Assembly: GCA_030669445.1 (NCBI GenBank)
Contig: DAOVDP010000067.1
Span: forward strand, 1 to 6,596
Reading direction: 5' to 3'
DNA from: Candidatus Latescibacterota bacterium
Lineage (GTDB): Bacteria > Latescibacterota > MVCY01
DNA: 6,596 nt
A model generated the notes under the pieces. That model was not told the origin of the DNA. It ran no database searches and saw only the letters and a program-made list of their open reading frames with translations. The translations under genes were made by a program, and so were the position numbers. This document shows, in pieces, positions 1 to 5,758 of the stretch. Numbering within the stretch: the first letter of the stretch is position 1; every line of letters begins with the position of its first letter.

Positions 1-638
1 TATTCGGTGAGAATGGAAGTGGCATGCATGTTCATCAGTCCCTTTTCAAGGGGGATGAAAATGCCTTCTTTTCCAAAGATGATAGATATTATTTGAGCAA
101 TGTAGCGAAGAAATTCATCGCTGGTCAATTGAAATATGCCCGGGAGCTGAGCGCGGTATTTGCCCAATGGGTTAATTCTTACAAGAGGCTCGTTCCTGGA
201 TACGAAGCACCTGTTTATATCGCTTGGTCTAAAAGAAATAGATCAGCTCTGATTAGAGTGCCTGAATATCATCCAGGCAAAGAACAGGCAACCAGAGCAG
301 AACTTCGTTGTCCAGACCCAGCCTGTAATCCTTACCTTACCTTTGCGGTAATGCTTAAGGCCGGGCTGGAAGGAATAGAGAAAGGATATGAGCTATCAGA
401 ACCAATGCAAGAGAATCTCTATCATCTATCAGATGAAGAACGAGAAGAATTAGGGATAAAATCTCTGCCCGACAATCTGGGAGAAGCAATTGCGATTACT
501 GAACAGAGCGAGCTGGTGAAGAAGACGTTAGGCGAACATATCTTCAATAGATTTGTTAACTTAAAGAAGAAGGAGTGGGAAGAATATCGCATCCGATTGA
601 CTAAATACGAGTTGGACAACTTGCTTCCTATTTTATAG
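1..638 (+). CDS. glnA: Glutamine synthetase, type I (alpha-like), C-terminal half, 5' truncated by window
   Basis: Makes glutamine from glutamate, ammonia and ATP in the cytoplasm as a dodecamer; it supplies the substrate of the glutamate synthase encoded downstream. The frame is open from base 3 and reads FGENGSGMHVHQSL, the conserved ATP/glutamate-binding stretch, so the ATG at 24 is an internal Met and not a start. About 211 residues are visible; roughly 230 lie upstream. Conserved active-site pieces: KRLVPGYEAP with the flap Glu at codon 204-206, the arginines of RNRSALIRVP (234-263), and ELRCPDPACNPYL with Glu at 300-302 and Arg at 306-308. The tail (ENLYHLSDEEREELGI, then a short end after EWEEYR) resembles the GSI-alpha type of Bacillus and relatives more than the adenylylated enterobacterial GSI-beta. 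The diagnostic internal insertion would lie upstream of the window, so the subtype is an inference. Ends with TAG; no terminator is seen. Confidence 0.96.
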   Translation, partial: FGENGSGMHVHQSLFKGDENAFFSKDDRYYLSNVAKKFIAGQLKYARELSAVFAQWVNSYKRLVPGYEAPVYIAWSKRNRSALIRVPEYHPGKEQATRAELRCPDPACNPYLTFAVMLKAGLEGIEKGYELSEPMQENLYHLSDEEREELGIKSLPDNLGEAIAITEQSELVKKTLGEHIFNRFVNLKKKEWEEYRIRLTKYELDNLLPIL

Positions 639-704
639 ATTCTGTCGAAAAACTACTAGATACAACCTTCAGGCTGCTTGATTCTACGAGAGCAGATTCT
701 GCCC

Positions 705-717
705 AGATTCGGAATCT
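705..717. promoter_or_regulatory. AGATTC-G-GAATCT palindrome, possible operator
   Basis: A perfect 6-1-6 inverted repeat lies 84 bases before the amidotransferase start. Its first 11 bases recur exactly at 1977-1987, just after that gene. The core ATTCGGAA recurs in reverse at 2347-2354, inside the spacer of a candidate promoter. I see it only in non-coding DNA here. A regulator-binding site is an inference; no known regulator is matched. Confidence 0.3.
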
Positions 718-725
718 TCACCACC

Positions 726-744
726 TGGGGTAAAGATAACCCCA
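726..744 (+). other. Short hairpin upstream of the amidotransferase gene
   Basis: TGGGGT (726-731) pairs with ACCCCA (739-744) around a 7-base loop, AAAGATA. There is no T-run after it, so it is not a canonical terminator. It could be a leader RNA structure or chance; nothing else supports a role. Confidence 0.25.
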
Positions 745-800
745 TTGGCCTTTGGTAAGGACAGAAGGTTTCCCATTACTAATAAATACAGGGAGTTTGG

Positions 801-1970
801 ATGATGCGGCGCCCACGGGAGAAGGAGATAAGCGGCTGCGCTGTTGCGGGAATAATGAGCCAGGCAGGCTGGAAATTCGACGGCAGCGTGATAATCAAGG
901 CTATGTCGGCAATGCGGGAGCGTTCTAATGGCCTGGGGGCCGGATTTGCTGCTTACGGAATATACCCTCAGCATCCTGATTGCTATGCCTTTCATTTGAT
1001 ATTTGAGAACGAGCAGGCTAGGAAACAGACCGAGGAATATCTGCAGAAAAATTGTACAATCGAAAAAGGTGAACCTATACCAACTCGATACTCAGAGCAG
1101 ATAAAATACCCTCCTGGCCTCTGGCGTTACTTTCTCGAAATCAGAGATGAGGAACTCAAAGAGTCTTCTGGCATAAATGAAGAAGATCTTATAGTAAAAA
1201 CGGTAATGTACATCAACACTTCTATTGCGGATGCCTTTGTCTGCTCCAGCGGCAAGAATATGGGTGTGTTCAAGGGTGTAGGGTTCCCAGAGGAGATCGG
1301 AGCTTTTTACCGGTTAGAGGAATACGAGGGTTACATCTGGATTGCCCACGGGCGTTTTCCTACTAACAGTGTGGGTTGGTGGGGAGGAGCTCATCCCTTC
1401 GGATTGTTAGATTGGGCAGTGGTGCACAACGGAGAAATATCCTCCTACGGAATAAACAAAAGGTATCTGCTGAATTTCGGCTATAATTGTAGCCTGTTCA
1501 CTGATACGGAGGCAATAACTTATCTGCTGGACCTTTTGGTCAGAAAACACCGCCTCAGTTTTCAGATGGTGGCCAGGATTTTAGCTGCCCCTTTCTGGGA
1601 CGAAATAGAAAGGATGTCTAATTCTTCCAGACAGATAGCTGAAGCCCTGCGTGTAACCTACGGAAGTGCTTTGCTTAACGGTCCTTTCAGCATAATAGCT
1701 GGACACAGCGAAGGTATGCTGGGACTGAACGACCGGATCAAACTGCGCCCTTTGGTCGCTGGCCGTAAGGGGGATTTTCTTTATCTCTCCAGTGAGGAAT
1801 CAGGTATCCGGGAAGTATGCCCGCATCCCGATGAAGTTTGGTCACCTAAGGCAGGGGAACCGGTTATCGGGAAACTGAACATGGGGGAGTCAGAGAAGAA
1901 AAACAGAAGACCCCAAAAAACCTATGTTCCCCAGGTAATGTCCAGCTCACTTCCGAACGAAGAACTTTGA
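801..1970 (+). CDS. gltB1: Class II glutamine amidotransferase, glutamate synthase domain 1 as a separate protein
   Basis: Hydrolyses glutamine and passes ammonia to the glutamate synthase core (encoded from 2406); cytoplasmic. It is the stand-alone counterpart of the N-terminal domain of bacterial GltB. The expected Ntn-hydrolase residues are visible: nucleophile Cys13 in SGCAVAGIM, Arg185 in GRFPTNS, Asn210 and Gly211 in HNGEIS, and Asp235 in FTDTEAI. The Arg-Asn-Asp spacings (25 and 25) are close to those I recall for PurF. The segment [14 protein letters not shown] is typical of the archaeal-type family. The long Cys-to-Arg interval (172 residues) fits glutamate synthase better than PurF or GlmS. 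Start: GGGAG at 791-795 lies 5 bases before ATG 801 and 8 before ATG 804, so either Met is possible (389 or 388 aa). Met19 is excluded because it follows the catalytic Cys. The last 30 or so residues are polar and look unstructured. A 435-base gap separates it from its partner gene. Confidence 0.93.
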   Translation: MMRRPREKEISGCAVAGIMSQAGWKFDGSVIIKAMSAMRERSNGLGAGFAAYGIYPQHPDCYAFHLIFENEQARKQTEEYLQKNCTIEKGEPIPTRYSEQIKYPPGLWRYFLEIRDEELKESSGINEEDLIVKTVMYINTSIADAFVCSSGKNMGVFKGVGFPEEIGAFYRLEEYEGYIWIAHGRFPTNSVGWWGGAHPFGLLDWAVVHNGEISSYGINKRYLLNFGYNCSLFTDTEAITYLLDLLVRKHRLSFQMVARILAAPFWDEIERMSNSSRQIAEALRVTYGSALLNGPFSIIAGHSEGMLGLNDRIKLRPLVAGRKGDFLYLSSEESGIREVCPHPDEVWSPKAGEPVIGKLNMGESEKKNRRPQKTYVPQVMSSSLPNEEL

Positions 1971-2001
1971 ACCCTTAGATTCGGAATTTGACACTATAGC
2001 A

Positions 2002-2023
2002 GCCCACGAATTTATTCGTGGGC
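2002..2023. repeat. Hairpin A, 9-bp stem with CCCACGA core
   Basis: GCCCACGAA (2002-2010) pairs perfectly with TTCGTGGGC (2015-2023) around loop TTTA. It begins 31 bases after the amidotransferase stop codon. Neither strand has a T-run after the stem, so a Rho-independent terminator is unlikely, although the stem could still affect mRNA ends. The arm core is shared with hairpin B. Confidence 0.85.
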
Positions 2024-2118
2024 CTAAAAGAGCGCGTTAATAAAAAGGTTAACTGTTTTAACGGTTTACTGATGAGGATTGTTGATGTCTTATGCTTTAA
2101 CTGTGATTTTTTCGGATC

Positions 2119-2134
2119 GGTCAGGCGCCTGACC
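2119..2134. repeat. 16-base perfect palindrome between the two hairpins
   Basis: GGTCAGGC followed by GCCTGACC is self-complementary. As RNA it could form a 6-bp stem (GGTCAG/CTGACC) with a GCGC loop. It is followed by AAAAA and, within four bases, by the next inverted repeat. It could be a dimeric protein site or part of a structured RNA carried by the candidate mobile element. Confidence 0.7.
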
Positions 2135-2137
2135 AAA

Positions 2138-2153
2138 AACCGATGAATCGGTT
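2138..2153. repeat. AACCGA/TCGGTT inverted repeat
   Basis: AACCGA (2138-2143) and TCGGTT (2148-2153) enclose TGAA, the same four loop bases as in hairpin B. This suggests a related fold, but the arms differ from those of hairpins A and B. Confidence 0.65.
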
Positions 2154-2175
2154 GTATGTGTGCCTTTGTTTCGGT

Positions 2176-2197
2176 ACCCACGATTGAAATCGTGGGT
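2176..2197. repeat. Hairpin B, 9-10-bp stem with CCCACGA core
   Basis: ACCCACGAT (2176-2184) pairs with ATCGTGGGT (2189-2197) around TGAA; one more T-A pair would leave a 2-base loop. On the + strand it is followed by TTCTTCG, too poor in T for a confident terminator. It is the partner of hairpin A. Confidence 0.85.
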
Positions 2198-2247
2198 TTC
2201 TTCGCCCCGTGAAGTATAGGTGGCAATGGGCTCCGGTTGCTTTTTTA

Positions 2248-2270
2248 TTGCAAGCACCGTTTTGCAAGCA
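2248..2270 (+). repeat. Direct repeat TTGCAAGCA, two copies
   Basis: TTGCAAGCA occurs at 2248-2256 and 2262-2270, 14 bases apart start to start. The second copy runs on as TGCAAGCAAC (2263-2272), and that 10-mer recurs at 3974-3983 in the next intergenic gap. GTTGCTT at 2236-2242 can pair with AAGCAAC at 2267-2273. Role unknown. Confidence 0.5.
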
Positions 2271-2330
2271 ACAATAATCTAATTTACAATTAGTTAACGG
2301 GGTTAAGGATTTCAGCGTGGTTGTACCAAC

Positions 2331-2359
2331 TTTACAAATAAATTTTTTCCGAATATAGG
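2331..2359 (+). promoter_or_regulatory. Candidate sigma70-type promoter for the gltB2 operon
   Basis: TTTACA (2331-2336, 5 of 6 matches to TTGACA) and TATAGG (2354-2359, 4 of 6 to TATAAT) are separated by exactly 17 bases. Transcription would begin near 2366, leaving a leader of about 40 bases. The reverse ATTCGGAA motif (2347-2354) falls in the spacer and touches the -10 box, where a bound regulator could block it. This is a judgement from consensus only. Confidence 0.42.
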
Positions 2360-2395
2360 AAATGAGTTCTAAATCGGTCAATATAAGATACCCAT

Positions 2396-2402
2396 AAAGG
2401 AG
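2396..2402 (+). promoter_or_regulatory. Ribosome binding site AAAGGAG for gltB2
   Basis: A strong Shine-Dalgarno match, but only three bases separate it from ATG 2406, closer than usual. No other ATG, GTG or TTG start lies between it and the first ferredoxin cysteine, so 2406 remains the best start. Confidence 0.7.
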
Positions 2403-2405
2403 AAA

Positions 2406-3923
2406 ATGGCCCTTTCACTGCTTTGTTCTGAATTTGTCGTTGAACGAGATGAACAGAAATGCATCGCCTGTCAGGTCTGCGTAAGGCAATGCACCAATGA
2501 TGTGCATACCTATGACCCGGAAAACGACCAGGTCACCAGTGACAACTCTCCTTGTATAGGGTGCCACCGCTGTGTAACTCTATGTCCTACCCAGGCTATC
2601 ACCATCAGCCGGAATCCGCTTTATTTCAAGGAGAACGCCAATTGGACCCCACTGGCAATAAGGAATGTGTTTAAACAGGCAGAGACTGGGGGAGTGCTTT
2701 TGAGCGGGATGGGCAACGATAGGCCTTATCCTGTATATTGGGACCATATCCTGCTCAACGCCTCACAGGTAACGAATCCTTCTATTGACCCACTGCGAGA
2801 ACCGATGGAGTTGCGCACCTATATCGGGAGGAAACCCGACCGACTCCAGATTGATTCCGGCAAAGAACCCCGGTTAGCAACCAGGCTTTCTCCGCAATTG
2901 GTTCTGGAGACCCCTATTCTTTTCTCCGCGATGTCGTATGGCTCTATTAGTTACAATGCTTGTCTTTCTTTGGCTCGGACAGCCCAACAGGTGGGAACTT
3001 TTTACAATACCGGTGAAGGAGGACTTCACCCCACCCTTTATCAGTATGGCCAGAGTACTATTGCTCAGGTTGCCTCCGGTCGTTTCGGAGTGCACCCGGA
3101 ATATTTGGATACAGTTGCCGCTATTGAAATCAAGATAGGACAAGGGGCAAAACCTGGCATCGGCGGTCATCTTCCTGGAGAGAAGGTGAACGAGGAGATA
3201 TCTTACACTCGGATGATTCCCACTGGCACCGATGCCCTTTCCCCGGCACCCCACCACGATATCTACTCCATCGAGGATTTGCGCCAGCTAATCTATGCCT
3301 TAAAGGAGGCCATTTGCTATGAGAAACCGGTAGGGGTAAAGATCGCCGCGGTACACAATGTTGCTCCCATTGCCAGTGGCATAGTGCGTGCTGGTGCTGA
3401 CTTTGTTTCCATTGATGGTTTTCGGGGAGGCACTGGTGCTGCCCCCACCGTAATCCGGGACAATGTGGGTATTCCCATCGAGCTTGCCCTTGCTGCTGTT
3501 GACGCCAGACTCCGAGAGGAGGGAATCAGACATAAGGCCTCGATTCTTGCCGCCGGAGGAATCAGGAACAGTGCCGACGTCATCAAAGCTATCGCCTTGG
3601 GTGCTGATGCTGTCTACATTGGTACCGCAGCCTTAGTAGCATTAGGATGTCACCTATGCCAGAAGTGCTACACCGGCAAATGTAACTGGGGCATAGCCAC
3701 CCAGGACCCCTATCTGACCAAGAGGCTAAATCCAAATATCGGCACCCGAAGATTGGCGAATCTGTTGCGTGCCTGGTCACTGGAGTTAAAAGAGATGCTG
3801 GGCGGTATGGGAATCAATGCCATTGAAAGTCTGCGGGGCAACAGAGAACAGCTAAGAGGCATAGGTTTGACTGATACCGAACTTAAAATCTTAGGGATAA
3901 AGGCGGCTGGAGAAGCGTGGTGA
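2406..3923 (+). CDS. gltB2: FMN-dependent glutamate synthase core with N-terminal 2x[4Fe-4S] ferredoxin domain (archaeal type)
   Basis: Catalytic core of glutamate synthase: on FMN it reduces 2-iminoglutarate, made from 2-oxoglutarate and ammonia, to glutamate; cytoplasmic. Residues 19-61 form a two-cluster ferredoxin domain with Cys19/22/25/29 and Cys50/53/56/60-Pro. From about residue 80 to 490 runs the FMN TIM barrel, with GGHLPGEKV, SPAPHHD (279-285) and FRGGTGAAP (339-347), all hallmarks of the GltB synthase domain. The iron-sulfur loop has Cys415, Cys421 and Cys426 in the C-x5-C-x4-C spacing of the bacterial [3Fe-4S] cluster, plus an extra Cys418. The 505-residue length fits the archaeal-type family. 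It lacks the amidotransferase and GXGXG domains, which are separate genes here. It is first in the 2406-6486 gene run. Electrons probably enter through the ferredoxin domain from the next two gene products. Confidence 0.96.
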   Translation: MALSLLCSEFVVERDEQKCIACQVCVRQCTNDVHTYDPENDQVTSDNSPCIGCHRCVTLCPTQAITISRNPLYFKENANWTPLAIRNVFKQAETGGVLLSGMGNDRPYPVYWDHILLNASQVTNPSIDPLREPMELRTYIGRKPDRLQIDSGKEPRLATRLSPQLVLETPILFSAMSYGSISYNACLSLARTAQQVGTFYNTGEGGLHPTLYQYGQSTIAQVASGRFGVHPEYLDTVAAIEIKIGQGAKPGIGGHLPGEKVNEEISYTRMIPTGTDALSPAPHHDIYSIEDLRQLIYALKEAICYEKPVGVKIAAVHNVAPIASGIVRAGADFVSIDGFRGGTGAAPTVIRDNVGIPIELALAAVDARLREEGIRHKASILAAGGIRNSADVIKAIALGADAVYIGTAALVALGCHLCQKCYTGKCNWGIATQDPYLTKRLNPNIGTRRLANLLRAWSLELKEMLGGMGINAIESLRGNREQLRGIGLTDTELKILGIKAAGEAW

Positions 3924-4038
3924 TTTGTAGATCTGCAGAGTTTGTGTTTTTCATATGTTCGGTTCTTCAGAGCTGCAAGCAACCTGGAGTTACCTCTTCA
4001 GAGGTTTAAATCCTTGGAGAAAGGGGGACGAAATAAAA
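3924..4038 (+). other. Gap between gltB2 and the ferredoxin gene
   Basis: 115 bases that stay open in the frame of the next gene back to ATG 3955, but that ATG has no ribosome binding site and the added 28 residues look non-protein-like. It contains TCTTCAGAG twice (3964-3972, 3995-4003), a small hairpin ACCTC/GAGGT (3992-4005) and TGCAAGCAAC (3974-3983). No terminator is visible, so read-through from gltB2 is likely. Confidence 0.55.
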
Positions 4039-4479
4039 ATGAGGCGAATCTACATCAATGAGGACTATTGTATCGGGTGCCGGCTTTGTGAGATATACTG
4101 TCTGGTGCAACATTCGCACTCCCAGAAAATCATCAAAGCCTACAAGGAGGAACTGCCTCGTCCGCTGGCCCGTGTTTTGGTGGAGGAACAGGGATATCTC
4201 TCCTTTGCCCTCCAGTGCCGCCACTGCGAGGATGCCCCCTGTATAGAGGCCTGCATAACCGGGGCTATAGGTCGAGATTCAAACACCGGGGCTGTTCTGT
4301 GTGATGAAAACCGATGTGTTGGATGCTGGATGTGTATAATGATTTGTCCATTTGGGGTGATAAATATGAACACAGAAGGAAAAAAAGTGGCCTCTAAGTG
4401 CGATCTTTGCTACGGCGAAGAAGAACCTGTCTGTGTTAAAAACTGTCCCAACGAGGCGTTAGTCTATGAAGAGAGATGA
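4039..4479 (+). CDS. Four-cluster [4Fe-4S] ferredoxin-like electron-transfer subunit (HydN/DmsB-like)
   Basis: Probably carries electrons between the FAD protein encoded next and the FMN synthase core. The 146 residues hold sixteen cysteines in four groups: 11/14/17/21, 60/63/68/72, 93/96/99/103-Pro and 121/124/132/136-Pro. This is the layout of the iron-sulfur subunits of the DmsB/HycB/HydN group. There is no signal peptide or membrane segment, so it should be cytoplasmic. Start: ATG 4039 gives MRRIYINEDYCIGC, the usual family beginning, with a purine-rich AAGGGGG at 4021-4027. An in-frame ATG at 3955 would add 28 residues but has no Shine-Dalgarno sequence. Its last 14 bases overlap the next gene, suggesting translational coupling. 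The family is used by many oxidoreductases, so the glutamate synthase role rests on context. Confidence 0.92.
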   Translation: MRRIYINEDYCIGCRLCEIYCLVQHSHSQKIIKAYKEELPRPLARVLVEEQGYLSFALQCRHCEDAPCIEACITGAIGRDSNTGAVLCDENRCVGCWMCIMICPFGVINMNTEGKKVASKCDLCYGEEEPVCVKNCPNEALVYEER

Positions 4480-5758
4480 CTCAAAATACTTGATCATCGG
4501 CAACTCAGTGGCTGCCGTTGCGGCGGTAGAGGCAATCCGCAGTAAAGATTCAACCGGGAGAATAACCATCATCTCCGATGAGCCATATTCCGTCTACTCC
4601 CGACCGCTAATTACTTATTTCCTCTCAGGCAAAGTAGATGAGAAAAGGATGTTTTATCGAGATGGAGGCTTTTGTCAACGGAATAAAGTAGTGACCATAC
4701 TCGGCGAAAGAGTAATGGCTCTTTATCCACAGGAGAAGAAGGTTGTGCTGGAAAACGGTCGAGGATTTCACTTTGACCGCTTGCTCCTTTCCACTGGTGG
4801 CACCCCCATAATTCCCCAGATAGAAGGAAAAAAGTTAAGAGGTGTATTCACTTTCACCTGCTGGAATGACGCCCGGCAAGTGAGAGATTTTATCGAAAGC
4901 CAGAAAATCAGAAGGGCAGTAGTGGTGGGAGGAGGACTGATCGGCTTGAAGGTGACCGAAGCTTTGGTAGAATTGGGAGTGGAGGTAACTGTGGTGGAGT
5001 TGGCCGATCGTCTTCTGGGAGCAACCTTCGATAGAAAGGCCTCGGAACTGGTCAAAAACTATATCAAAAAATTTGCTATAAGTGTGCTGGTTAACAATAC
5101 CATAACAGGGATCAAAGGCGAAAACTCCACTGTCTGTGGAGCAACTTTGCGCGATGGAGCAGTGATTGACGCTCAACTGATTGTATTTGCCATCGGGGTC
5201 AGACCAAATGCCTCCTTAGCTGAGGAGGCTGGGATTGAGGTAAATCGAGGAGTGATAGTTGACGAACAGATGGAAACCTCAGTGTCAGACATATATGCTG
5301 CTGGTGATGTAGCTGAAGGGTGGGATACCCTTATGCACGCCCGGCGTCCTCTGCCTATCTGGCCTGTAGCTCACAGACAAGGGAGCATTGCTGGATATAA
5401 TATGGCCGGCTTCCCCAAGAAGTACCCTGGTGGATTTCCTATGAATTCAGTGGAGCTTTGTGGCCTTCCCACTATATCTGCTGGCATTACTGATGCTGAT
5501 CAGGAGGGTTATGAGATACTTCAGGACTATCACCCCAGGGAAAGACGGTACAGAAAAATTGTCCTTCTGGATAATCGCGTAGTAGGGGCGATCTTTGTAG
5601 GTAACATCGACCGTGCCGGAATAATTATAGGGTTGATTAAAGCCGGAATTGATGTCAGGCAATTCAAAGACCACTTGCTATCAGAGGATTTCGGATTGCT
5701 CTGGCTTCCTCAAGATTATAGAAAACACATTGTAGAAGGACCGGGGATCGAAGTATGA
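4466..5758 (+). CDS. FAD-dependent NAD(P) oxidoreductase, probable electron-input subunit of glutamate synthase
   Basis: Two-dinucleotide-binding flavoprotein of the NADH oxidase / nitrite reductase NirB N-terminal type, 430 aa; it replaces GltD functionally but is not the usual GltD. An FAD-binding Rossmann start lies at residues 8-25 (YLIIGNSVAAVAAVEAIR). SRPLITYFLSGK is a family motif. The NAD(P) site is VVVGGGLIG (152-160), and Glu178 at the end of its second strand favours NADH over NADPH. AAGD (278-281) supplies the FAD-ribityl Asp. There is no redox-active CxxxxC pair, and the usual NADH oxidase Cys position reads YFLSGK, so it is probably not a disulfide or peroxide-forming enzyme. 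The first Rossmann motif is irregular: G12-N-S-V-A-A lacks two of three glycines. GAGG at 4453-4456 lies 9 bases before ATG 4466. The gene overlaps the ferredoxin gene by 14 bases and the next gene by 4. Confidence 0.92.
   Translation: MKRDDSKYLIIGNSVAAVAAVEAIRSKDSTGRITIISDEPYSVYSRPLITYFLSGKVDEKRMFYRDGGFCQRNKVVTILGERVMALYPQEKKVVLENGRGFHFDRLLLSTGGTPIIPQIEGKKLRGVFTFTCWNDARQVRDFIESQKIRRAVVVGGGLIGLKVTEALVELGVEVTVVELADRLLGATFDRKASELVKNYIKKFAISVLVNNTITGIKGENSTVCGATLRDGAVIDAQLIVFAIGVRPNASLAEEAGIEVNRGVIVDEQMETSVSDIYAAGDVAEGWDTLMHARRPLPIWPVAHRQGSIAGYNMAGFPKKYPGGFPMNSVELCGLPTISAGITDADQEGYEILQDYHPRERRYRKIVLLDNRVVGAIFVGNIDRAGIIIGLIKAGIDVRQFKDHLLSEDFGLLWLPQDYRKHIVEGPGIEV

Larger units (their letters stand above)
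639..800 (+). other. Intergenic gap between glnA and the amidotransferase gene
   Basis: 162 bases with no gene I can support. It holds three small inverted repeats: GCAG/CTGC (693-702), AGATTC-G-GAATCT (705-717) and TGGGGT/ACCCCA (726-744). There is no clear -35/-10 pair and no T-tailed terminator. The downstream gene may be read through from glnA or have its own weak promoter. I do not recognise a glutamine riboswitch or another known leader RNA. Confidence 0.6.
1990..2213. mobile_element. Candidate non-autonomous IS200/IS605-like element (palindrome-bounded), limits approximate
   Basis: Two strong hairpins bound the segment. Hairpin A has arms GCCCACGAA/TTCGTGGGC; hairpin B has arms ACCCACGAT/ATCGTGGGT. 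They share the 7-base core CCCACGA/TCGTGGG, and each has a 4-base loop. IS200/IS605 elements carry such subterminal hairpins at both ends, bound by the TnpA transposase, and have no terminal inverted repeats or target duplications. Small versions lacking tnpA and tnpB are known. No transposase reading frame lies between the hairpins. Possible cleavage tetra/pentanucleotides lie near the ends: TTGAC at 1988-1992 and, read on the - strand, TTCAC (complement of 2209-2213). Orientation and exact ends cannot be fixed from one copy. Alternative: an unrelated pair of regulatory hairpins. Confidence 0.4.
1971..2405 (+). other. Long non-coding gap rich in palindromes
   Basis: 435 bases separate two glutamate synthase genes that would be expected to lie close together. 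In order: AGATTCGGAAT (1977-1987), hairpin A (2002-2023), GTTAA/TTAAC (2048-2062), a 16-base palindrome (2119-2134), AACCGA/TCGGTT (2138-2153), hairpin B (2176-2197), a TTGCAAGCA direct repeat (2248-2270), CTAATT/AATTAG (2279-2293), a candidate promoter (2331-2359) and the ribosome binding site of the next gene. Reverse-strand open frames in this region resemble no protein I know. Confidence 0.8.

Noticed and set aside
417..425. Tyr in ENLYHLS as an adenylylation site like that of enteric glutamine synthetase
   Set aside because: A Tyr at this position also occurs in non-adenylylated GSI-alpha enzymes, and the surrounding sequence follows that type, not KNLYDLPPEE.
684..995. Reverse-strand open frame of 103 codons
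   Set aside because: It overlaps the catalytic N-terminus of the well-supported amidotransferase and its product is not protein-like in composition.
2002..2030. Hairpin A as a Rho-independent terminator of the amidotransferase gene
   Set aside because: The stem is strong, but neither strand has a T-run after it (CTAAAAG on +, TGCTATAG on -), and the arm sequence matches hairpin B, which points to a shared origin.
2069..2076. CTGATGAG, resembling a hammerhead ribozyme core or a C-box of a C/D small RNA
   Set aside because: No GAAA follows at the distance needed for hammerhead stem II; the only nearby GAAA (2186-2189) is in hairpin B. The C-box should begin with a purine, and no properly placed C'/D' boxes are present.
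1975..2381. Two overlapping reverse-strand open frames (1975-2226, 83 aa; 2121-2381, 86 aa)
   Set aside because: They run through the palindromes, resemble no known family including TnpA or TnpB, and have no convincing ribosome binding sites.
3955..4038. Upstream start giving a 174-residue ferredoxin
   Set aside because: ATG 3955 lacks a Shine-Dalgarno sequence, and the extra 28 residues precede the natural family start at 4039.
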